Assembly: GCA_029785195.1 (NCBI GenBank)
Contig: JAFMAD010000001.1
Coordinates: forward strand, 345,269 to 409,268
From: Nitrososphaerota archaeon
GTDB lineage: Archaea; Thermoproteota; Nitrososphaeria; Nitrososphaerales; Gagatemarchaeaceae
Direction of reading: 5' to 3'
Length of the DNA stretch: 64,000 bases
This document shows positions 51,698-60,674 of this stretch, one piece after another. Position numbers and translations under genes: made by a program. The notes beneath the pieces were generated by a model. The model had not been told where the DNA came from, searched no databases, and saw nothing but the letters and a program-made list of their open reading frames with translations. Numbering within the stretch: the stretch's first letter is position 1; each line of letters starts with the position of its first letter.

Positions 51698-52510
51698 TTG
51701 GTCAGGGTCGAGATGCTCGCGGTGGGGAAGGAACTGCTCATCGGCAGGACCCTGAACTCGAACGCCCTCTGGGTCGGCCGGAGGCTCGCCCGCATGGGGT
51801 CGATGATCAAGGAGATCACGACGGTGGACGACGAATTGGACGAGATAGGCGCGGCCGTTCTCGCCATCGTCCGCCGGTCCCCGGACTTCCTGGTCGTCGT
51901 AGGCGGCCTCGGGCCGACGCCGGACGACATGACGCTCAAAGGGATCGCCAGGGCACTGCGGCTCAGGCTCGAGAGGAACGCAGAGGCTCTCCGGCTGATA
52001 AGGGCGCACTATATAGAAAGAGGGATGGATGAGGCGGCGCTAACCCCGCCGAGGGTGAAGATGGCGATACTCCCGGCTGGCTCGAAGCCCCTGCAGAATG
52101 ACATCGGGACGGCGCCCGGGGTCAGGCTTGTCTCGGGGAGGACGGTGGTCTTCTGCCTCCCCGGGGTCCCGGCTGAGATGAGGAGCATTTTCAGAAAGTC
52201 GGTCGAGCCGGAGGTCAGGGCTAAGGTCGGGAAGGTCTTCAGGAGGTGCTTCACCATGAGAATCGAAGGAGTGCCGGAGTCAGCTCTCGCCCCCTCTCTC
52301 GCCGAGGAGATGCGTACGCACCCAGGGGCTTACATAAAGTCCCACCCCAAAGGGACCATGGAGGGCAGGTCGCGAATCGTGCTTGACATCGTCGTGGCAG
52401 GACCGGACAAGGTACGGGTCGACGAGGAAGGCGAGGTGATCGCGTCTAAGATGAGGCGGGCGGTGGTGGTGCTGAAGGGGACCGTCGTAGCGGTGAGGAG
52501 CTCGGATTAG
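51698..52510 (+). CDS. CinA/MoaB-like molybdopterin-binding domain protein
   Basis: 270 residues from TTG 51698. LAVGKELLIGRTLNSNALWV, VVGGLGPTPDDMTLKGIAR and FCLPGVPAEMRSIF are typical of the COG1058 (CinA N-terminal, MoCF-like) family. The bacterial homologue CinA combines pyrophosphatase with nicotinamide-nucleotide deamidase; here the deamidase C-terminal domain is absent. Archaeal members may act in nucleotide repair or cofactor metabolism. The GPN GTPase follows after 9 bp. Confidence 0.88.
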   Translation: MVRVEMLAVGKELLIGRTLNSNALWVGRRLARMGSMIKEITTVDDELDEIGAAVLAIVRRSPDFLVVVGGLGPTPDDMTLKGIARALRLRLERNAEALRLIRAHYIERGMDEAALTPPRVKMAILPAGSKPLQNDIGTAPGVRLVSGRTVVFCLPGVPAEMRSIFRKSVEPEVRAKVGKVFRRCFTMRIEGVPESALAPSLAEEMRTHPGAYIKSHPKGTMEGRSRIVLDIVVAGPDKVRVDEEGEVIASKMRRAVVVLKGTVVAVRSSD

Positions 52511-52519
52511 GGGATCAGC

Positions 52520-53278
52520 TTGGAGGTCACGTTCGTTACAGGGACCGCGGGGTCAGGGAAGTCGCTGCTCACCGCCGCCCTGAAGAACTGGTACGTCAAC
52601 AGAGGCGAGGACGCTATAGCGGTCAACCTCGACCCGGGGGTCGTGGAGCTCCCCTACGAGCCCGACGTCGACGTGAGGGAGAGGGTCCAGCTTCAGGACG
52701 TGATGGAGGACTACGGACTAGGGCCTAACGGAGCGCTGATCTTGGCTGCAGACCTCACGGCAACCAAGCTCACAGAGATTCAAGAGGAGATAGACTCGTT
52801 CAAGACTGAGAATGTGATCGTCGACACGCCAGGTCAGACTGAGCTCTTCGCGTTCAGGGAGAGCGGTGAGTTCATAGTCCGGGAGGTCAAGGCGGACTCT
52901 AAGGTCCTCCTTTTCCTGCTTGACCCTCTCCTTGCCAACACTCCTTCGAACTTCTTGTCCCTCGCGCTCCTCTCAGCTTCAGTGGGACTCAGGCTGAACA
53001 TCCCCAAGATAACCGTCCTGACAAAGAGGGACATGGCCAGGGACGACGTGAAGCGCATCTCAGAATGGAGCAAGGACAGCAGGGCGTTCGAGGATGCCCT
53101 GACGGCCACGAAGGACGGGGAAAAGTATTCCCTCGACTCAGAGCTCTTCAGAAGCATAAGGCGGCTCTCTCTCGGGGCCGACCTCTATCCCGTCTCATCT
53201 ACCACCCAAGAGGGGATCATAGCCCTGATCGGGGAGATGACAAGGATAGCTCGCGGCGGCGAAGAGTTCACTGAGTAA
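52520..53278 (+). CDS. GPN-loop GTPase
   Basis: 252 residues from TTG 52520. P-loop VTGTAGSGKSLLTAA, the NLDPGVVELPYEPDVDVRE segment, and the diagnostic GPN motif in YGLGPNGALI identify it. VDTPGQTELFAFRESGE is the G3 region and VLTKRDMARDD the G4 region. Archaeal GPN proteins are dimeric GTPases related to eukaryal GPN1-3, which help assemble RNA polymerase. The 3' end overlaps the convergent hydrolase gene by 11 bp. Confidence 0.94.
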   Translation: MEVTFVTGTAGSGKSLLTAALKNWYVNRGEDAIAVNLDPGVVELPYEPDVDVRERVQLQDVMEDYGLGPNGALILAADLTATKLTEIQEEIDSFKTENVIVDTPGQTELFAFRESGEFIVREVKADSKVLLFLLDPLLANTPSNFLSLALLSASVGLRLNIPKITVLTKRDMARDDVKRISEWSKDSRAFEDALTATKDGEKYSLDSELFRSIRRLSLGADLYPVSSTTQEGIIALIGEMTRIARGGEEFTE

Positions 53279-54002
53279 GACCCGAGAGGAAAGACTGGAT
53301 GACCCGGGCCAGGGCCTGTGGTCTCTCAAGAGGGAGCATGTGCCCTGAGCCGTTGACGAAGTGCAGCTCAGAGCCCTGTATGTTTGCGTTGAGGTACTCC
53401 GACCAGCTTGGAGGGGTCATCCTGTCCTTGTCCCCGCAGACGATGAGTGTCTTCGCGCCTATCTTTGGCAGCTCAGACCGGACGTCGAAGCCCTGGCATG
53501 CCAGGTAGTCGTTGAGGAAGACAGGGAGGTTGGAGATGGAGAGGGCAGTCCTGGCCTCCCTTCCGAGACCAAGGTCTATTGAACTGAAGCTCCACGGCGT
53601 TATCACCTTCTCGATGGTGCTCATAGGCTGGTCTCTGAGTCCGTCGAGTATCAGCTGATTGACCCCGAGCTTCGCACCTGTACTGACCAGGACCAGGGCC
53701 CCCAAGTCATCGGGGTGAGATATGGCTAGGTCCAGGACGATGGCGCCCCCCATCGAGTGACCGCAGACAGCCGGTCTCTTGAGGCCCAGCTCGGCGATGA
53801 AGCTGTGCACCGACTCGGCGTAGTCGCCTATGCTCTTGCAGGTTATCTCCCCCGAGGGGTGGCCAGGTAAGTTGACCGCGAAGGCCCGCGCCCCTCCGGA
53901 CAGATATTGCAGCGTCCTCCTCCAGAGGAGGCTGTTCCCTCCGGCCCCGTGGACGAACACCGTGTCGCGGGGGGCCTCGTATGTGTCCGACTCGAGCAAC
54001 AT
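53268..54002 (-). CDS. Alpha/beta-fold hydrolase
   Basis: About 244 residues from ATG 54002. VFVHGAGGNSLLWRRTLQYL carries the oxyanion region, AVCGHSMGGAIVLDLA the nucleophile elbow (GHSMGG), LIVCGDKDRMTPPSW the acid and NGSGHMLPLERPQ the histidine. The substrate could be an ester, lactone or meta-cleavage product. The TATA-like CGTTAAATCG (54021-54030, minus) is 20-29 bp upstream. The longer frame before ATG 54002 overlaps the promoter of the divergent lyase gene. Confidence 0.9.
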   Translation of the reverse strand: MLLESDTYEAPRDTVFVHGAGGNSLLWRRTLQYLSGGARAFAVNLPGHPSGEITCKSIGDYAESVHSFIAELGLKRPAVCGHSMGGAIVLDLAISHPDDLGALVLVSTGAKLGVNQLILDGLRDQPMSTIEKVITPWSFSSIDLGLGREARTALSISNLPVFLNDYLACQGFDVRSELPKIGAKTLIVCGDKDRMTPPSWSEYLNANIQGSELHFVNGSGHMLPLERPQALARVIQSFLSGLTQ

Positions 54003-54034
54003 GGGCCACGGCGCCTCTGCCCGATTTAACGCTG

Positions 54035-54976
54035 ATGGAGGAAACTCTAAAGGGGGTCGACCCGGGTCGGTGTGAAGAGCTGGACTTGCCATCGCAGGCC
54101 GACGTGCTGAGGAAACTTGTCAGCGGGGACGGAGTGATCGTGGCTCCAGGGGTATTCAGCCCTTCGGTCGCGAAGCTGGCTGAGAGGGCAGGGTTCAGGG
54201 CGGTCTATTTTTCAGGGGCGGGGTTCTCGAACCTGCTCGCCCTCCCAGACCTAGGAATCACCACGCTGAGCGAGGTGGCGCAGGCGGCGCGACAGATCAC
54301 GTCCAGGGTGGCGGTCCCGTTGATAGTCGACGCCGACACGGGGTTCGGTGAGGCGCTGAACGTCGCCAGGACCGTCGAGGAGATGAAGGGGGCGGGAGCG
54401 GCGGCCATCCACATAGAAGACCAGGTCCTTCCTAAGCGCTGCGGGCACCTGGAAGGGAAGGAGCTGGTGGAAGTCGACGAGATGGTCAAGAAGCTTGTGT
54501 CGGCCAAACAGGCTGCAGGGAGCGGCCTGATGATCATCGCCAGAACCGACGCGAGGGCGGTGGAGGGGATGGACGGCGCATTGGAGAGGGCGGACGCGTA
54601 TGCAAAGGCGGGCGCCGACATGATATTCCCAGAGGCGCTCGAAGGGAAGGAGGAGTTCGCAGAGATGCGTAAGAAGATCAGGCTCCCCTTGATGGCAAAC
54701 ATGACGGAGTTCGGGAAGACGCCATACATGACCGTCGAAGAGTTCGGGGCCCTGGGGTACAACCTGGTCATCTTCCCTGTGACAGCGTTCAGGGCGATGA
54801 TGAAGACGGTGAAAGACACCTTCGAGGCCCTGAAGAGCGAGGGGACCCAGAAAGGTATCCTCGGCACCCTCATGACGAGGAATGAGTTCTACGACCTCAT
54901 CGACTACTATAAGTTCGAGCAAGCCGACGAGAAGGCCATGAGAGCGGCCAGAGCCCTGAGGAAGGGGAGGAGATGA
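54035..54976 (+). CDS. prpB: 2-methylisocitrate lyase-like (isocitrate lyase/PEP mutase superfamily)
   Basis: About 313 residues from ATG 54035; TTG 54086 is possible, as the TATA-like element is close to the ATG. APGVFSPSVAKLAERAGFRA, VPLIVDADTGFGEALNVART, and LPKRCGHLEGKELV (with the K-R-C-G-H active-site loop) match the PrpB group. It would split 2-methylisocitrate into pyruvate and succinate. The citrate/methylcitrate synthase gene overlaps its stop by 4 bp, the classic prpB-prpC order. No prpD is in the window. Confidence 0.9.
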   Translation: MEETLKGVDPGRCEELDLPSQADVLRKLVSGDGVIVAPGVFSPSVAKLAERAGFRAVYFSGAGFSNLLALPDLGITTLSEVAQAARQITSRVAVPLIVDADTGFGEALNVARTVEEMKGAGAAAIHIEDQVLPKRCGHLEGKELVEVDEMVKKLVSAKQAAGSGLMIIARTDARAVEGMDGALERADAYAKAGADMIFPEALEGKEEFAEMRKKIRLPLMANMTEFGKTPYMTVEEFGALGYNLVIFPVTAFRAMMKTVKDTFEALKSEGTQKGILGTLMTRNEFYDLIDYYKFEQADEKAMRAARALRKGRR

Positions 54977-56091
54977 TCGAGACGCCTGGGGCCACCAGGG
55001 TCCCGAGAGGGCTGGCCGGGGTCTCAGTTTCTGACACGCGAATCTCCAAGAGCAGCGCCGACGGGTCGCTGGTATACCGTGGCTACCCCATCGCGGAGCT
55101 GGCAGCAAAGGCCAGCTTCGAGGAGACGGCGTACCTGGTGCTCTATGGAGAGCTTCCGACGAGGGGCGAGCTGGACGCCTTCGCTTCCGGGATATGGAAG
55201 AGGTCGACGACGGACCCCAGGGTCTTCGACATCATGAGGTCCCTTGGGGGAGATGCCCAGCCGATAGACGTCATCAGGACGGGCGTGTCAGCGCTCGGGA
55301 GCATCGACGTAGAAAGGTCGATCGAGGACAAAGAGACGTCCATCGAGTCGAAGATGTCGGTCCTCGCGGCGAACAGCCTCAGAGTCCCAAGGGGAGAGCA
55401 ACCCAGGCTCCCCGGAGAGACAGGCGGCTTCGCTGACAGGCTGCTACGCATGCTCACCCCGAGGGAAGCTGACGACTTCGAACGCTGGGTGTTCGAACGA
55501 GTGCTGATATTCTACATGGAGCACGACATGAACGCGTCGTCATTTACCGTGAGGGTCGTGGCGTCCACGCTGGCCGACCCTTACGCGGCCGCCTCGGCGG
55601 GACTTGCTTCCCTGAAGGGGCCCCTGCACGGGGGCGCGAACGAGGCGGCGATGGAGATGCTGCTTAGGGCCAAGGACCCTGAGAACGCCCACGAATTTGT
55701 GGAGGCAACCTTCAAAGAAGGAAGGAAACTGATGGGGTTCGGCCATAGGATCTACAAACAGTTCGACCCGAGGGCTAAGCTCTGCAAGGGGTACCTGGGA
55801 GAGATGGCCAAGAAGCGCGGTGACGACAGGCTATACAGGCTCTGCGACGCCATCGAGATGGAGATGTGGGAGAGGAAGAAGATTCCGCCGAACCTGGACT
55901 ACTACGCCGCCCCCATCTTCTACCTCCTCGGCATCGAGGTCCCCCTCTACACCCCGATATTCGCGGCAAGCAGGGTGTTTGGTTGGATGGCCCACTACAA
56001 CGAACAGGTGGAAGAGAACAAGCTGATACGCCCCGACTCCACTTACGTCGGCCCCCTAGGGCGCAACTACGTCTCCATCGAGAAGAGATGA
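54973..56091 (+). CDS. Citrate/2-methylcitrate synthase
   Basis: 372 residues, the length of short archaeal citrate synthases. GLAGVSVSDTRISKSSADGS and LVYRGYPIAELA form the N-terminal signature. Catalytic histidines lie in KGPLHGGANEAAMEML and GFGHRIYKQFDPRA, and the C-terminal RPDSTYVGPLGRNYV holds the arginine that binds the acid. The 4-bp overlap with prpB suggests methylcitrate synthase activity on propionyl-CoA, although many archaeal enzymes accept both acyl-CoAs. The stop abuts the convergent MeaB gene. Confidence 0.92.
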   Translation: MIETPGATRVPRGLAGVSVSDTRISKSSADGSLVYRGYPIAELAAKASFEETAYLVLYGELPTRGELDAFASGIWKRSTTDPRVFDIMRSLGGDAQPIDVIRTGVSALGSIDVERSIEDKETSIESKMSVLAANSLRVPRGEQPRLPGETGGFADRLLRMLTPREADDFERWVFERVLIFYMEHDMNASSFTVRVVASTLADPYAAASAGLASLKGPLHGGANEAAMEMLLRAKDPENAHEFVEATFKEGRKLMGFGHRIYKQFDPRAKLCKGYLGEMAKKRGDDRLYRLCDAIEMEMWERKKIPPNLDYYAAPIFYLLGIEVPLYTPIFAASRVFGWMAHYNEQVEENKLIRPDSTYVGPLGRNYVSIEKR

Positions 56092-56092
56092 G

Positions 56093-57016
56093 CTAGCGGC
56101 TCAAACGCTTGGCTGCCTCTTCTACGCTCAGCTTTCCTTCGACCACCAGTCGCGCCAAGAACTCCGCCCTCGACTCTGACACGGCGGCGAGCCTCGCCTC
56201 TACCGCGCCCCTCGCGGTCTCCACGATCATCCCCTTGGCGCTCCGCACCCTGAGCCCGTAGTCCCCCGAGGCGAACCTCTTCCGGGCCTCGTCTATCGCC
56301 TTCCGCAGGTTCTCTATCCCCTCCCCAGTCAGCGCTGAGACCTTCAGCACTGGAGGAGAACGTCGGCTCCCCCGGAAAAGCGACAGCAGGCTGACGACCA
56401 TCGAGTCGGCGCCTTCTAGGTCGGCCTTGTTCACCACGTATATGTCCCCCACCTCCATCAGACCCGCCTTCGACACTTGGACGTCGTCCCCCAGCCCGGG
56501 CATCATGACCACGAGGACTGAGTGCGACACCCCTACGACCTCGACATCCGACTGGCCGATGCCCACCGTCTCGAGGAGTATCACTTCGAAGCCGGCGGCT
56601 TCCATGAGCCTGATAGCCTGCGACGTCGCCCTCGACAGGCCGCCGGTCCATCCCCTTGACGCCATGCTCCTGATGTAGACACCCCTGTCGCCTGCGTGGC
56701 TTGTCATGCGTATCCTGTCCCCCAACAGCGCCCCGCCAGTGAGAGGGCTGCTCGGGTCTACGGCGACCACCCCCACAGTCAGCCCAAGCCCGCGGTAGAA
56801 GTCGATGAGCCTGTCGACCAGCGTGCTCTTGCCTGTCCCCGGCGGGCCTGTGACCCCAACGATGAACGCCCGCCCAGGGGGTCCGAGCCTCTCCAGGAGC
56901 CTCGAGGCGCGCCCCGGGTCATTCTCCACCAGGGTTATCGCCCTGGCGAGCGCCGCCCTGTCCCCTTTCATAACAGCTGACACGAGTTGGGTCTGGGATG
57001 CCGTGGCCGCCTCCAT
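56093..57016 (-). CDS. MeaB/ArgK-type GTPase, methylmalonyl-CoA mutase chaperone
   Basis: About 307 residues from ATG 57016 (ATG 57061 is an alternative). LVSAVMKGDRAALARAITLV is the family start. FIVGVTGPPGTGKSTLVDRL is Walker A, VAVDPSSPLTGGALLGDRIR follows, then LLETVGIGQSDVEV and VNKADLEGADSM. MeaB guards adenosylcobalamin-loaded methylmalonyl-CoA mutase and helps replace inactivated cofactor. The mutase large subunit is divergently encoded 68 bp away, strong contextual support. Confidence 0.93.
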   Translation of the reverse strand: MEAATASQTQLVSAVMKGDRAALARAITLVENDPGRASRLLERLGPPGRAFIVGVTGPPGTGKSTLVDRLIDFYRGLGLTVGVVAVDPSSPLTGGALLGDRIRMTSHAGDRGVYIRSMASRGWTGGLSRATSQAIRLMEAAGFEVILLETVGIGQSDVEVVGVSHSVLVVMMPGLGDDVQVSKAGLMEVGDIYVVNKADLEGADSMVVSLLSLFRGSRRSPPVLKVSALTGEGIENLRKAIDEARKRFASGDYGLRVRSAKGMIVETARGAVEARLAAVSESRAEFLARLVVEGKLSVEEAAKRLSR

Positions 57017-57084
57017 CCCCCGGGCCTCTTTTATCGGTTCGAAGAGATTCTTTATCTTCATGGGAGTCCAACGGTGACACCGAC

Positions 57085-58842
57085 ATGCTGAGGAACGTCG
57101 GGGAAGCTTATTGGAGGAGGAAGGCGAAATCCGTCGTAGAGAAGAGGGCGAAGAAGGGGACCCTGTACGAAAGGAAGGCGGTCGAGGGGGTGAGGGAAGG
57201 ACTGAAGCAGTGGCAGGACACGGTCTATGCCGGGTGGGTGAAGAAGTCCCCGGAGGCAACAAAGGATGCGCAGACCGCCTCAGGGATACCACTGAAGCCC
57301 CTCTACACCCCTGATGACGTGGCTGACACTGGGTACCCGGAACAGGGGTTCCCGGGGGTGTACCCGTTCCTGAGGGGGATCTATCCGAACCTGTACAGGG
57401 GGCGGATGTGGACCATGAGGATGTTCTCCGGGTTTGGCACCCCGGAAGACACGAACAAAAGGCTGAAGCTGCTCCTAGATCACGGAGAGACTGGGCTGAG
57501 CATCGCGTTCGATATGCCGACCCTCTATGGGTACGACTGTGACAATGAGAGGGCTCACGGTGAAGTGGGGAGGTGTGGCGTGAACGTATCTTCGCTCAAG
57601 GACATGGAGGTGATCTTCGACGGTATCCCTCTCGGGAAGGTGAGCACGTCCATGACAATTAACGCCCCCGCGACTGTCCTGACCTGCATGTACGCGGGGG
57701 TGGGGAAGAAGCAAGGCGTCCCCTTCTCCCAGCTCAGAGGGACGGTGCAGGCGGACATGCTCAAAGAATACATCGCCCAGAAGGAGTGGGCCTACCCTCC
57801 CGAGGCGCACCTCAGGCTCGTGAGAGACCTTATGGTGTTCGCGACCAAGGAGATGCCCCGCTGGAACTACATCAGCATTAGCGGGTATCACATCAGGGAG
57901 GCGGGGTCGAGCGCTGTCCAAGAGCTTGCGTTCACCCTAGCCGATGGGTTCGGCTACGTAGAGCTCGGGTTAGAGGCGGGCCTGAAGGTGGAGCAGTTCG
58001 CACCTCGCCTTAGCTTCTTCTTCAACTCGACGATGGATTTCTTCGAGGAGATCGCGAAGTTCAGGGCGGCCAGGAGGATCTGGGCGACTGTCCTACGCGA
58101 GAAGTACGGGGTGACGGACAAGAGGAGCCTGCTGTTGCGGTTTCACACCCAGACCTCAGGGGCATCGCTGACGTGGCAGCAGCCTCTGAACAACATCGTG
58201 AGGACCGCCATCGAGGCCCTGGCGGCCGTCCTGGGGGGGACGCAGTCGTTGCACACCAACTCCTATGACGAGGCATGGGCGCTCCCTACGGAGCAGGCGG
58301 TCGAGGTTGCGCTGAGGACCCAGCAGATCATAGCAGAGGAGACCGGGCTGCCAAGCGTGATCGACCCGCTCGGGGGGTCGTACTATGTGGAGTGGCTCAC
58401 GGAGCAGCTGGAGGAGGAGGCGTACAAGTACTTCGACAGGATTGACAAGGCTGGGGGGCTGCTGAAGGCGGTGAAGACAGGCTACCTCCAGCGGGAGATC
58501 GCGGAGAACTCCTACAGGCTCTCGAAGAGGGTGGAAGAAGGTAAGGACGCGGTTGTCGGGGTGAACAAGTACGCGAAGCCCGAGAAGGAGCCAATCGACA
58601 CCCTGAAGATCGACTTCAAGGCTCAGAGGGCGCAGACAAGGAGGCTGGCGGCCGTGAAGCGGGAAAGGGACGAGGGGAAGGTCAGGGCGGCGCTGGCGAA
58701 GTTGGAGAGGGCGTTTGAAGACGAAGATGCGAACTCGATGTACCCTATGCTCGACGCCGTGATGAGGTACGCGACCCTGGGCGAAGTGATGGGGGTCGGG
58801 CGAAATGTCTGGGGGTCGTACAAGGAGCCCATGCTGCTTTAG
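57085..58842 (+). CDS. mcmA: Methylmalonyl-CoA mutase, large (catalytic) subunit
   Basis: 585 residues from ATG 57085. The TIM-barrel domain has GVYPFLRGIYPNLYRGRMWT, GLSIAFDMPTLYGYD, SMTINAPATVLTCM, ISISGYHIREAGSSAVQELA and LRFHTQTSGASLTWQQPLNN, matching the barrel of methylmalonyl-CoA and isobutyryl-CoA mutases. The YGYD and TQTSG signatures favour methylmalonyl-CoA. The cobalamin domain is encoded by the next gene. TTTATC (57051-57056) is 29-34 bp upstream. Confidence 0.95.
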   Translation: MLRNVGEAYWRRKAKSVVEKRAKKGTLYERKAVEGVREGLKQWQDTVYAGWVKKSPEATKDAQTASGIPLKPLYTPDDVADTGYPEQGFPGVYPFLRGIYPNLYRGRMWTMRMFSGFGTPEDTNKRLKLLLDHGETGLSIAFDMPTLYGYDCDNERAHGEVGRCGVNVSSLKDMEVIFDGIPLGKVSTSMTINAPATVLTCMYAGVGKKQGVPFSQLRGTVQADMLKEYIAQKEWAYPPEAHLRLVRDLMVFATKEMPRWNYISISGYHIREAGSSAVQELAFTLADGFGYVELGLEAGLKVEQFAPRLSFFFNSTMDFFEEIAKFRAARRIWATVLREKYGVTDKRSLLLRFHTQTSGASLTWQQPLNNIVRTAIEALAAVLGGTQSLHTNSYDEAWALPTEQAVEVALRTQQIIAEETGLPSVIDPLGGSYYVEWLTEQLEEEAYKYFDRIDKAGGLLKAVKTGYLQREIAENSYRLSKRVEEGKDAVVGVNKYAKPEKEPIDTLKIDFKAQRAQTRRLAAVKRERDEGKVRAALAKLERAFEDEDANSMYPMLDAVMRYATLGEVMGVGRNVWGSYKEPMLL

Positions 58843-58908
58843 GCTTAGTCTGAGAGCATAGGGCCGCGGCGAAAGGTTTTGAAGCCCGGGGGGCCCGAGA
58901 GGATAAGG

Positions 58909-59340
58909 TTGACGAAGAAGGCAACGGCTGTCCAGCGGAAGATTAGGATTCTAGTCGCAAAGCCTGGGCTCGACGGGCACGACAGGGGGGCCCTCGTACT
59001 CGCCAGGGCTTTCAGAGACGCAGGGATGGAGGTGATCTACAGCGGGCTTCTCCCCTCCCCCGAGCAGGTCGCCCGGATGGCCATAGACGAAGACGTCGAC
59101 GTGGTCGCCCTGTCCCTCCTCAACGGCGCCCACATGACGGCTTTCCCGAAGGTGAAGAGGCTCCTCGACAAGCTGGGGGGGAAGGACATAGTAGTGGTCG
59201 GCGGCGGGATAATCCCCGAGGAGGACAAGCCGGAGTTGACGAAGTTAGGGATAACCGGCTTATACGGCCCTGGGAGCTCGTTCGAGGACATCGTGGAACA
59301 TGTCAGGGGCCGGGTCAGGAAGGAGAGGTGGACGGGCTAG
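58909..59340 (+). CDS. mcmB: Methylmalonyl-CoA mutase, small B12-binding subunit
   Basis: About 143 residues from TTG 58909 (TTG 58879 is also in frame). RILVAKPGLDGHDRGALVLA contains the D-x-H-x-x-G lower-ligand motif of base-off cobalamin binding; VDVVALSLLNGAHMTAFPKV and VVVGGGIIPEEDK complete the flavodoxin-like fold. With the large subunit it forms the mutase that converts methylmalonyl-CoA to succinyl-CoA. The start has GAGGATAAGG before it. An acyl-CoA dehydrogenase begins directly after its stop. Confidence 0.94.
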   Translation: MTKKATAVQRKIRILVAKPGLDGHDRGALVLARAFRDAGMEVIYSGLLPSPEQVARMAIDEDVDVVALSLLNGAHMTAFPKVKRLLDKLGGKDIVVVGGGIIPEEDKPELTKLGITGLYGPGSSFEDIVEHVRGRVRKERWTG

Positions 59341-60561
59341 ATGCATGAGCGTGACGGGTTCATGAACCTCTCTACCATGAACTTCGACGTCTCAGAGGAA
59401 CAGAGGCTGATCCTGGAGCAGGTGGACAGGGCGTGCAAGGAATTCAGGCCCATCGAAGACAAGTACTACCTCGAGCACAAGATTAACGACCAGATCAGGC
59501 CCTTCTTCGCGAAGGCCCACCTCCTTGGGCTCCCGGTCTCCAGGAAGTATGGCGATGGGCAGGGCGCCGACATGGTCACCTATGCGCTGGCCATCGAGAG
59601 GATAGGGAGGGAGGGGACGGGCGTCAGGACCTTCTTTTCGGTGCACATGGCGCTCGGGCAGATGACGGTCCAGCACTGGGGGAACGAAGAGCAGAAGGAG
59701 CGGGTGCTAACCCCGGCCACGAGGGGGGACGCCATACTCGCGTTCGGCCTCACCGAACCCAACGCGGGGAGCGACCCCGCTTCGCTCACCACATACTTCG
59801 AGGAGAAAGGAGGGAAGTACCAGATATCTGGTCAGAAGATGTGGATTTCCTTGGGCTCGTCTTCAAAGTACGTCCTGGTGTTCGCATACCCCAAAGGTAA
59901 GAGGGACGGGATGTGCGGGTTCATAGTCGATACCGAGAGCCATGGATTCAAGGCCGAGCTCATCCCGCACAAGCTCGGCCTCCCGACCGCCGACACCTCC
60001 ACCCTCTACCTGGACAAGGTCGAGGTGAGCAAGGAGGACGTGCTTGGCCCCCCGGGGAAGGGTATGTCAGTCGCCCTCTCAGGGTTGATGAACGGGAGGC
60101 TGAGCGTAGCCGCCGGATGCGTCGGCGTGATCCAGGACTGCTTGGACGAGACGACGAAGTATGCAAAGGTGAGGTTCCAGCATGGTAAGCTAATCGGCAA
60201 GCACCAGCTGATCCAGAGGCATGTAGGGCTGATTGCGACGAACCTGGAGGCCGCAAAGCTCCTGCTGCTCAAGGCTGCGTTCGTGAAGCAGAAGTACGAA
60301 GAGGACCCCGGAAACACGGAGCTCAGGGACGCCACCGATCTGGCGTGTGCGCGCGCAAAGTACTTCGCGGCCAACGCCTCCTTCGACGCCGCCAACAGGG
60401 CGGTCCAGGTCTTCGGCGGGAACGGATACTCCCTAGAGAACAGGCCCGCCAGGCACTTCGCGGACACCAGGGTCACCATGATATACGAGGGGGCGAACGA
60501 GATCATGGAACAGAAGCTAGCCCTAGGCGCCCTCGGGAAAGGATTCGAAGCGTACTCTTAG
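59341..60561 (+). CDS. Acyl-CoA dehydrogenase
   Basis: 406 residues. FGLTEPNAGSDPASLTTYFE and YQISGQKMWISLGSSSKYVL form the FAD and substrate domain, LGLPTADTSTLYLDKVEV follows, and VQVFGGNGYSLENRPARHFA with MIYEGANEIMEQKLALGAL gives the C-terminal catalytic Glu region. It oxidises acyl-CoA to enoyl-CoA. The ATG directly follows the mcmB stop; ATG 59362 and 59377 are possible alternatives. A branched- or short-chain acyl-CoA feeding propionyl-CoA is plausible from context. Confidence 0.94.
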   Translation: MHERDGFMNLSTMNFDVSEEQRLILEQVDRACKEFRPIEDKYYLEHKINDQIRPFFAKAHLLGLPVSRKYGDGQGADMVTYALAIERIGREGTGVRTFFSVHMALGQMTVQHWGNEEQKERVLTPATRGDAILAFGLTEPNAGSDPASLTTYFEEKGGKYQISGQKMWISLGSSSKYVLVFAYPKGKRDGMCGFIVDTESHGFKAELIPHKLGLPTADTSTLYLDKVEVSKEDVLGPPGKGMSVALSGLMNGRLSVAAGCVGVIQDCLDETTKYAKVRFQHGKLIGKHQLIQRHVGLIATNLEAAKLLLLKAAFVKQKYEEDPGNTELRDATDLACARAKYFAANASFDAANRAVQVFGGNGYSLENRPARHFADTRVTMIYEGANEIMEQKLALGALGKGFEAYS

Positions 60562-60611
60562 CTCCATGCCGTTCCTAGGTCTACATGAGCAAGTCCACTC
60601 TGTTCGCCCCA

Positions 60612-60630
60612 CCGGCCCTGCCAGGGCCGG
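60612..60630. terminator. Strong hairpin between convergent genes
   Basis: CCGGCCCT-GCC-AGGGCCGG is a perfect 8-bp stem with a 3-nt loop. It sits midway between the stop of the acyl-CoA dehydrogenase and the 3' end of the UbiA-like gene. CTGTTC and GAACAG further out could enlarge it. A bidirectional terminator or RNA-end protector is likely. Confidence 0.45.
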
Positions 60631-60674
60631 CAACCTGGATGAGCAGCGGAACAGGCGGTTGACAAGTGGGAAGG

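Noticed and set aside
57062..57292. N-terminal extension of MeaB
   Set aside because: Pro/Ser/Arg-rich frame antisense to the mutase start; not seen in the family.
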